Part shown: in pieces, positions 29,678-34,070 of the stretch
Layout: every line of letters starts with the position of its first letter
Numbering within the stretch: position 1 is the stretch's first letter
Assembly: GCA_024695605.1 (NCBI GenBank)
Contig: JAILHW010000203.1
Location: forward strand, 1-34,070
Length of the DNA: 34,070 bases
Direction of reading: 5' to 3'
From: Lachnospiraceae bacterium
GTDB lineage: Bacteria > Bacillota > Clostridia > Lachnospirales > Lachnospiraceae
Translations under genes and position numbers: made by a program
The notes under the pieces: generated by a model
The model's database searches: none
Seen by the model: only the letters and a program-made list of their open reading frames with translations
Told to the model about the DNA's origin: nothing

Positions 29678-30700
29678 TCATAGAAGGGCAGCCCGCACCG
29701 CCGCCAATAACCCGATCACAAAAGCGGCTGTCAGCGCCTCCGTGGCAAACATTAAATGGTTTGCCCTTTTGATATCCAAAGGCTCTGTTTTTCGCCTCTC
29801 ATCACCGATCACGGGTTTTTCCACGCGCTTTCCCCCATAGCTGTGTGTCCCGCCAAGCTGCAGTCCCAGCGCTCCGGCGCAGACGCTTTCCGTTTGGGCC
29901 GAATTGGGGGAGGTGTGATTGCATCTGTCTCTTCGCCAGATCCTGTATGCATCTGTTCCGGAATAGACCGTGCTGACGCATCCAAAAAGCCAGCTGCCTG
30001 CGATCATCGCAAGTGCGCTAAGCCTTGCAGGCAGATAATTCCACACATCATCAGCCTTTGCCGCAACATATCCAAACTGCTCATATCGCTCGTTATGATA
30101 TCCCAGCATAGAATCCATGGTGTTGACCGCTTTATACATAAGGCCCAGCACAGGCGTGCCCAGGGCTGTATAAAGTAAAGGTGCGATAACACCGTCGGAG
30201 GTATTCTCCGCAACGGTTTCCACTGCCGCTTTGGCGATCTCCTCCTCGGAAAGCTCCGCAGTATCCCTTCCGACAATCATGGAAAGTGCTGCTCTTGCTC
30301 CTTCCCGATCTTCGTCCATCAGCTTTTTACAGACTGCCATACTCTCCCTCTGCAGGCTTCTTGCAGCCAGCACATAGCAGGTCAGGATCCCTTCCGTAAG
30401 GACTCCGAGATACGGATGCAAAAAGTAGGCTCCAGCCAGAATCGCCAAAGAAACATGGCCGCTTACCGAAACAACGATGCACCAAAGCAGGCCTCCGCTG
30501 ATCCTTGCCGCCTTTTTCGCATGGTTATCCCTTTCCCCACTGCATAGAAAGGATGGCCGATAGAGCCTTTTTTCCAGCAGACTGATCAGCCTTCCGATGG
30601 CTCTGACCGGATGGGGAAAGCGATGCGGATCGCCTATGATCTGATCAAGCAGGATCCCCAGGCCCAAGGCGATGGTATGTAAGAAGATGTATTCCCTCAT
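29678..30700 (-). CDS. cbiB: Adenosylcobinamide-phosphate synthase
   Basis: An integral membrane enzyme of 340 residues that joins aminopropanol phosphate to adenosylcobyrate. Family marks: LDQIIGDPHRFPHPVRAIG near the N-terminus, LSMIVGRDTAELSEEEIAKAAVETVAENTSDGVIAPLLY, MYKAVNTMDSMLGYHNERYEQFG, DDVWNYLPARLSALAMI, and LGLQLGGTHSYGG. Several hydrophobic segments (near residues 8-20, 72-95, 230-250 and the C-terminus) fit a membrane protein. Possible starts are TTG 30706, ATG 30703 and ATG 30700; GGAG lies 7 bases before the last, which I prefer. Its 5' end overlaps the end of cobC by 56 bases. Confidence 0.94.
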   Translation of the reverse strand: MREYIFLHTIALGLGILLDQIIGDPHRFPHPVRAIGRLISLLEKRLYRPSFLCSGERDNHAKKAARISGGLLWCIVVSVSGHVSLAILAGAYFLHPYLGVLTEGILTCYVLAARSLQRESMAVCKKLMDEDREGARAALSMIVGRDTAELSEEEIAKAAVETVAENTSDGVIAPLLYTALGTPVLGLMYKAVNTMDSMLGYHNERYEQFGYVAAKADDVWNYLPARLSALAMIAGSWLFGCVSTVYSGTDAYRIWRRDRCNHTSPNSAQTESVCAGALGLQLGGTHSYGGKRVEKPVIGDERRKTEPLDIKRANHLMFATEALTAAFVIGLLAAVRAALL

Positions 30701-31262
30701 CATCAAGCTCCAATTCCAGACGATAGCCGCCCAGATTCTCTGTCATAAACGTATAGTATACCTGTCCGGTCAGCTTGCTCATAACCGCCATGATCGTTCC
30801 GCCGTGACAGACAATGGCCACCTGCTCCTCGCTCTTTGGATCCCCCAGCGCTTTGCAAAAGCCCTTCCAGGATCGCTTTTGGAACAGCACAAGACCCTCT
30901 CCCTCAGGGATCGGCTCCATCCCGCCTTGGTCGATCCATTTCTGATAGACCTCGTTGCCGTCAAGCTCCTGATGGTTCTTTCCTTCAAAAATCCCGAAAT
31001 CCATCTCCGACAGTTCTTCGATCTGCGCCGCTTCTGCGTCTGCAAACAGGATGTGCGCCGTCTGCTTCGCTCTTTGCATCGGACTGACGCAGACCCTAAG
31101 CGGCCCTTTTGAAAGAGCCTCTGTCCAGCGCTGTTTTTCGTCCTGCGCTGCCAGTTTTCCTTCCTCCGATAAGGGGTCATCCGTGCGTCTTCCGATGAAG
31201 CGCTTCTCGGCATTTCCCCTCGTCTGTCCGTGCCTGATCAAATAGACATACTTTTTTGCCAT
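30645..31262 (-). CDS. cobC: Histidine phosphatase, probable alpha-ribazole phosphatase
   Basis: A 205-residue phosphoglycerate-mutase-like phosphatase. The catalytic His is in LIRHGQTRGNAEKRFIGR, with SPMQRAKQTA, the acid region EMDFGIFEGKNHQEL and the second His in VCHGGTIMAV. In cobalamin operons this family removes phosphate from alpha-ribazole phosphate or adenosylcobalamin phosphate. The frame opens at 31295 but the ATG at 31260-31262 follows AGGAAGG and gives the usual start MAKKYVYLIRHGQT. The C-terminus overlaps cbiB by 56 bases, which is long for such operons. Function rests on family plus position; a general phosphatase cannot be excluded. Confidence 0.9.
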   Translation of the reverse strand: MAKKYVYLIRHGQTRGNAEKRFIGRRTDDPLSEEGKLAAQDEKQRWTEALSKGPLRVCVSPMQRAKQTAHILFADAEAAQIEELSEMDFGIFEGKNHQELDGNEVYQKWIDQGGMEPIPEGEGLVLFQKRSWKGFCKALGDPKSEEQVAIVCHGGTIMAVMSKLTGQVYYTFMTENLGGYRLELELDDEGIHLLTYHRLGPGDPA

Positions 31263-31313
31263 ACCGGACCTTCCTCTCCTTTCGCAAAGCCCCAAAGCTT
31301 TCTCCGGCGCTGC

Positions 31314-32093
31314 TCATCCCCTCAGATACATACAAATCGCCATACACACCGCTGCCAGGATCTCAGCCGTTGTCAGAAAAAAGCCTGCCGTATCTCCGCT
31401 GACGCCTCCAAACTCACGATAAGCCAGGCGGCGGTACAATAACGTCGCTGCCCCAAAGCAGGCAATGAGCAATCCTGTCAGCAGCAGATCCAAAGCCGCC
31501 ATCAAACCTATGGCAGCAAGCATCTGCAGGGACAAAAGCACCATCGGAAGCCGCTTTTTCCCCTTTGTTTCTTCATACAGCATCCCTTCTTTTTTTGCCT
31601 TTTGAAAGCCCAGTGCGGTCAGTCCGGAAAGGCATCTGGAGACCACAAAGCAAAGACCGTAGAGCATGAGGGTTTTTGTATCAGCCCCCGGATGCAGCCA
31701 GATCGCGGTCACTGCCGCTGCATCGATCAGTCCCCATTTCAAAAGGCCGATGACGGCAAATGCTCCGATATGCGGATCCTTCAGGATCCTGTGTTTTTCC
31801 TCCGCACTTCCATAGCAGTGCAGGGCATCCTCCACATCCAAAAAGCCGTCTATGTGGATCCCTCCGGTAATGAGGATGGGCAATGCCAGACTCAACAGAA
31901 TGCTGACCGCTGCCGGAATATGCAAGATCGACGATGCCCGGCCCAGAAGGGTAATAAGCGCCCCGATCCCCAGCCCCACCAGCGGGAAAAAGGTCAGGCT
32001 CTCCGCCATATCCTCGTCCTTCCACGCAAAGTGCGGCATCGGAATCCTGCTGTATAGCGTAAATGCGATTGCGATCTGCCGAAGTATCTTCAA
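31314..32093 (-). CDS. cobS: Adenosylcobinamide-GDP ribazoletransferase (cobalamin synthase)
   Basis: A 259-residue membrane enzyme that joins adenosylcobinamide-GDP and alpha-ribazole(-phosphate). Signatures: AFTLYSRIPMPHF at the start, SLTFFPLVGLGIGAL, the catalytic-type motif TGGIHIDGFLDVEDALHCYGSAEEKHRILKDPHIGAFAV, and ALGFQKAKKEGM. Five or more hydrophobic segments are present. The start codon is TTG at 32091-32093, overlapping the cobU stop as TTGA; no ATG exists before Met19, and losing that part would remove the first helix. The FGGVSGDTAGFFLTTAEI segment near the end is typical. Confidence 0.94.
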   Translation of the reverse strand: MKILRQIAIAFTLYSRIPMPHFAWKDEDMAESLTFFPLVGLGIGALITLLGRASSILHIPAAVSILLSLALPILITGGIHIDGFLDVEDALHCYGSAEEKHRILKDPHIGAFAVIGLLKWGLIDAAAVTAIWLHPGADTKTLMLYGLCFVVSRCLSGLTALGFQKAKKEGMLYEETKGKKRLPMVLLSLQMLAAIGLMAALDLLLTGLLIACFGAATLLYRRLAYREFGGVSGDTAGFFLTTAEILAAVCMAICMYLRG

Positions 32094-32662
32094 TGCTGCA
32101 TCCTTTCTGTTAATAGCGCCTTCTTTCTTAGGTCATAAACCTGATCTGCCATGGGGATCAGCCCTTCGTTTACCTGATCCAGGAGTCTTACGTAGCATCT
32201 TGTCTGCTCATCATAACCGGGTACATCCAGCTCGTAGGTATTGCTGACCACGATCAGGTGATGAACCGATTCCGCAAGTGTTCGGATATCGGAAAGGATC
32301 TTTTCGCAAAGCCTCTCACAAAGGGCTTCGCTTCTGCCTTCCTCTGCCTGATCGAAGGATCCGGCCGGATCGTCAAACAGCTCATTGCCCACCAGATTCG
32401 ATACGCATTCCAAAAGTACGGTGCACTCCTTTGGGCTTTGCATCTTTTCAGCTGCCTGATCGATATCCGTCTCCCGTTCGATCAGCAAAAAGCCCTTTCC
32501 TTCCCGCAGCGCTCTGTGCCGTTTGACGCGCCTCTTTCCTTCTTCATCCAAAACCTGCATCGTAGCCAGATAGTACCTCCTTGGATCCCCCGTCTTCATG
32601 GCGATCTCTTCTGCCAGCTCTGACTTTCCGCTGTTCGGCGTTCCCAATACCAAAACCATCAT
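32090..32662 (-). CDS. cobU: Adenosylcobinamide kinase / adenosylcobinamide-phosphate guanylyltransferase
   Basis: A 190-residue bifunctional cytoplasmic enzyme of nucleotide-loop assembly. The P-loop is GTPNSGKSE at residues 7-15 (commonly GGARSGKS). A conserved RVKRHRALR block includes the His that is guanylylated in the family, followed by LLECVSNLVGNELF, VVSNTYELDVPGYDEQTRCYVRLLDQVN and DQVYDL. The ATG at 32660-32662 overlaps the cobT stop as ATGA; the second Met is a less likely start. At the other end its stop overlaps the cobS TTG. Confidence 0.94.
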   Translation of the reverse strand: MMVLVLGTPNSGKSELAEEIAMKTGDPRRYYLATMQVLDEEGKRRVKRHRALREGKGFLLIERETDIDQAAEKMQSPKECTVLLECVSNLVGNELFDDPAGSFDQAEEGRSEALCERLCEKILSDIRTLAESVHHLIVVSNTYELDVPGYDEQTRCYVRLLDQVNEGLIPMADQVYDLRKKALLTERMQH

Positions 32663-33747
32663 GGTGTCAGCCTTTCATACTGTTTGATCGATGCACTCTG
32701 AAAGGAGGTTCCATCTGCATACAGGCAGCGCGCCATATCCAGAAGCGGAAACAGCATCACCGCTCCGGTTCCCTCTCCAAGTGCCATATCCGCCCGGATG
32801 ACGGCGCTTAGGGAAAGCTCCTCCAGCAAACGTGCCATGGCCTTCTCTTTACCCCTGTGCGATGCGATCATATAGTCTCTGCAGCCCGGGACAAGCCGGT
32901 CTGCTGCAAGCGCTGCCACGGCGCTGATCAGACCATCGATGACAATGGGGATCCGGTACATGGCGCCTCCGATGAATACACCGCAAAGTCCTGCGATATC
33001 CGCACCTCCCAGGCGCCTTAATGCCTCAAACACATCACCGGCTGCCGTAAGTCCCTTTCCCATCTGCTCTCCCAGATGCAGCGAAAGTCCCTCTTCGATC
33101 ACCCGGATCTTTTTTCCCAGTCCCTCATCCGTCAGTCCTGCGCCTCTGCCTGTACACTCCCTTGGCAGCATGCCCAGAATGGCACAGGCCAGCGCGGTGG
33201 AGGTGGTGGTATTTCCGATCCCCATCTCACCCGTGGCGATCAGACCCATCCCTTTCTCTGCGCATGCTTCTACCGCTTCTATCCCCACGCGGATTGCTTC
33301 CAGGCACTGCTCATCCGTCATGGCAGGACCCTTTACAAAATCCTGCGTTCCTCTGCAGACCTTCCGGTCGATCACGCCTTCGGGAACCCGGCTGCAATTC
33401 ATTCCCACATCATAGGTGAAAATCTCCACCGGATAGTGTGCGCTCAGTTTGCCGACAGAGCTTTTTCGCTTTCCCATCAGCGCTGCTACCTGCTCCGTGA
33501 CTTCCTGCCCGCATTGGGATACGCCTTCAAACACCACGCCATTGTCCGCACACATGATGATCAGTGCCTTTTGATCGATCTGGATGTCAGTACGGTTTTG
33601 CACGGCCGCGATGCGGCAGATCAGCTCCTCAAACAAGCCGAGACTGTCGATCGGCTTTGCAACATGGTTCCATATATCTTTTGCCTGCGCCCGAATCCTC
33701 TCACTCGGTTTTTCTATCTGCAGGGATAACACGTCATCCAACTTCAT
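32659..33747 (-). CDS. cobT: Nicotinate-nucleotide-dimethylbenzimidazole phosphoribosyltransferase
   Basis: A 362-residue enzyme that activates the lower-ligand base as alpha-ribazole phosphate. Landmarks: SLGLFEELICRIAAVQ, ALIIMCADNGVVFEGVSQCGQEVT, GEMGIGNTTTSTALACAI, GRGAGLTDEGLGKKIRVIEEG, GGADIAGLCGVFIGGAMYRIPIVIDGLIS, and the C-terminal base-binding glutamate in RADMALGEGTGAVMLFPLLD. The frame opens at 33840 but the ATG at 33745-33747, overlapping the end of cbiP by 14 bases and preceded by CTGGAG, gives the family N-terminus. An operator-like promoter inside cbiP (33873-33902) may drive it. Confidence 0.95.
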   Translation of the reverse strand: MKLDDVLSLQIEKPSERIRAQAKDIWNHVAKPIDSLGLFEELICRIAAVQNRTDIQIDQKALIIMCADNGVVFEGVSQCGQEVTEQVAALMGKRKSSVGKLSAHYPVEIFTYDVGMNCSRVPEGVIDRKVCRGTQDFVKGPAMTDEQCLEAIRVGIEAVEACAEKGMGLIATGEMGIGNTTTSTALACAILGMLPRECTGRGAGLTDEGLGKKIRVIEEGLSLHLGEQMGKGLTAAGDVFEALRRLGGADIAGLCGVFIGGAMYRIPIVIDGLISAVAALAADRLVPGCRDYMIASHRGKEKAMARLLEELSLSAVIRADMALGEGTGAVMLFPLLDMARCLYADGTSFQSASIKQYERLTP

Positions 33748-34070
33748 GCTCCAGCCCCATGATCCTATAGATATACTGCATATCCAGACTCTCCCTGACG
33801 CCCTTTGCCAAAAGGTCATACTGGCTCTGCTTATATGCAAAGTAGTCTGTCAGCTCATTAAAATGCAACTGTTTATTGTTAGCCTCAGCTAACTTTTTCA
33901 AAACCGTCTCCAGGATCTCTTTTCGGTCAAAGAACCCGTGCAGATAGGTGCCGTACACATTGCCGCTGCAGTATCCGCTGCTATCGCCGGTAAATTCCGG
34001 GGCATCGCCGCAAAGCGTTGTCCTTCCGTTATGGATCTCATATCCTTCCACTGTCAGTCCCTTCAGATCC
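33734..34070 (-). CDS. cbiP: Cobyric acid synthase, C-terminal part (cut by window edge)
   Basis: The last 111 residues of the glutamine-dependent enzyme that amidates four side chains of adenosylcobyrinate diamide. Visible are GLTVEGYEIHNGRT, where the His-containing segment is conserved in CobQ/CbiP, and GYCSGNVYGTYLHGFFD with the catalytic His of the class I glutamine amidotransferase domain. The tail (FNELTDYFAYKQSQYDLLAKGVRESLDM) is the common CbiP ending. The start lies beyond the right edge. The coding stretch KKLAEANNKQ contains an operator-like repeat flanked by promoter-like hexamers. Confidence 0.94.
   Translation of the reverse strand, partial: DLKGLTVEGYEIHNGRTTLCGDAPEFTGDSSGYCSGNVYGTYLHGFFDRKEILETVLKKLAEANNKQLHFNELTDYFAYKQSQYDLLAKGVRESLDMQYIYRIMGLEHEVG
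33873..33902 (-). promoter_or_regulatory. Possible internal operator-promoter inside cbiP
   Basis: On the minus strand TTGAAA (33897-33902), an 18-bp gap and AATAAA (33873-33878; 4 of 6 to the -10 consensus) enclose the repeat GTTAGC-4-GCTAAC (33879-33894). The arrangement repeats that of the feo and ABC promoters, where the operator also fills the -35/-10 spacer. It lies about 126 bp before the cobT start. The repeat is inside codons, so it must also serve Lys-Leu-Ala-Glu-Ala-Asn. Activity is unproven. Confidence 0.5.

Overview
The window looks like a chromosomal segment of an anaerobic Firmicute, most likely a clostridial gut or rumen bacterium of the Lachnospiraceae type. This rests on gene content (two Feo systems with the small Cys-rich FeoB-associated protein, an anaerobic cobalt-early cobalamin pathway, GH115 xylan metabolism, strong GGAGG ribosome sites) and on a base composition that looks close to half G+C. 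Assignment to family level is inference. Almost everything is transcribed from the minus strand; the only plus-strand gene is a DtxR-type regulator at 14611-14994. No rRNA, tRNA, insertion sequence or CRISPR array was seen.

Region 1 (1-6318, read right to left) is a metal-uptake cluster: feoA2-feoB2, a terminator-like hairpin, a small Cys-rich membrane protein, feoA1-feoB1-feoC, a DtxR-like regulator (dtxR1), an internally deleted metallo-beta-lactamase-fold ORF, and the start of a ZIP metal transporter that runs off the left edge. Its promoter is a perfect TTGACA-17-TATAAT in which a 16-bp palindrome fills the spacer. Region 2 (6326-9894) is a MacB/FtsX-type ABC exporter driven by a promoter of the same design with three palindromes. 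Region 3 (9883-14509) is a two-gene cytoplasmic xylan-side-chain operon (GH115 alpha-glucuronidase and an SGNH acetylesterase). The plus-strand regulator dtxR2 follows.

Region 4 (15028-19954) is a two-gene signalling operon: a 1216-residue membrane receptor joining an ECF S-component-like domain, a ligand-sensing propeller, a Y_Y_Y domain and an intact HD-GYP c-di-GMP phosphodiesterase, followed by a membrane-anchored BMP-family binding protein. Region 5 (19951-34070) is a long cobalamin operon in the order cbiP (partial), cobT, cobU, cobS, cobC, cbiB, cobD, cbiC, cbiD, cbiF, cbiG, cbiH, a cbiJ-cbiE-cbiT triple fusion, cbiA, a Cys-rich small-domain protein and a second, orphan Cys-rich mini-membrane protein. 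cbiL, a cobaltochelatase, the corrinoid adenosyltransferase and cobalt uptake genes are not in the window.

The thread that ties the regions together is a family of TTAG...CTAA inverted repeats of the DtxR/IdeR kind, found at the feo promoter, the ABC promoter, inside cbiP, in front of cbiH and (imperfectly) at dtxR2. In the first two the operator sits exactly between -35 and -10, with a second operator centred 30 bp downstream. DtxR2 keeps the canonical metal ligands; DtxR1 has lost nearly all of them. The simplest model is one metal-dependent repressor (DtxR2) coordinating iron uptake, an exporter and parts of cobalamin synthesis. A second theme is short tandem repeats at five separate places in the cobalamin operon, in linkers and spacers.
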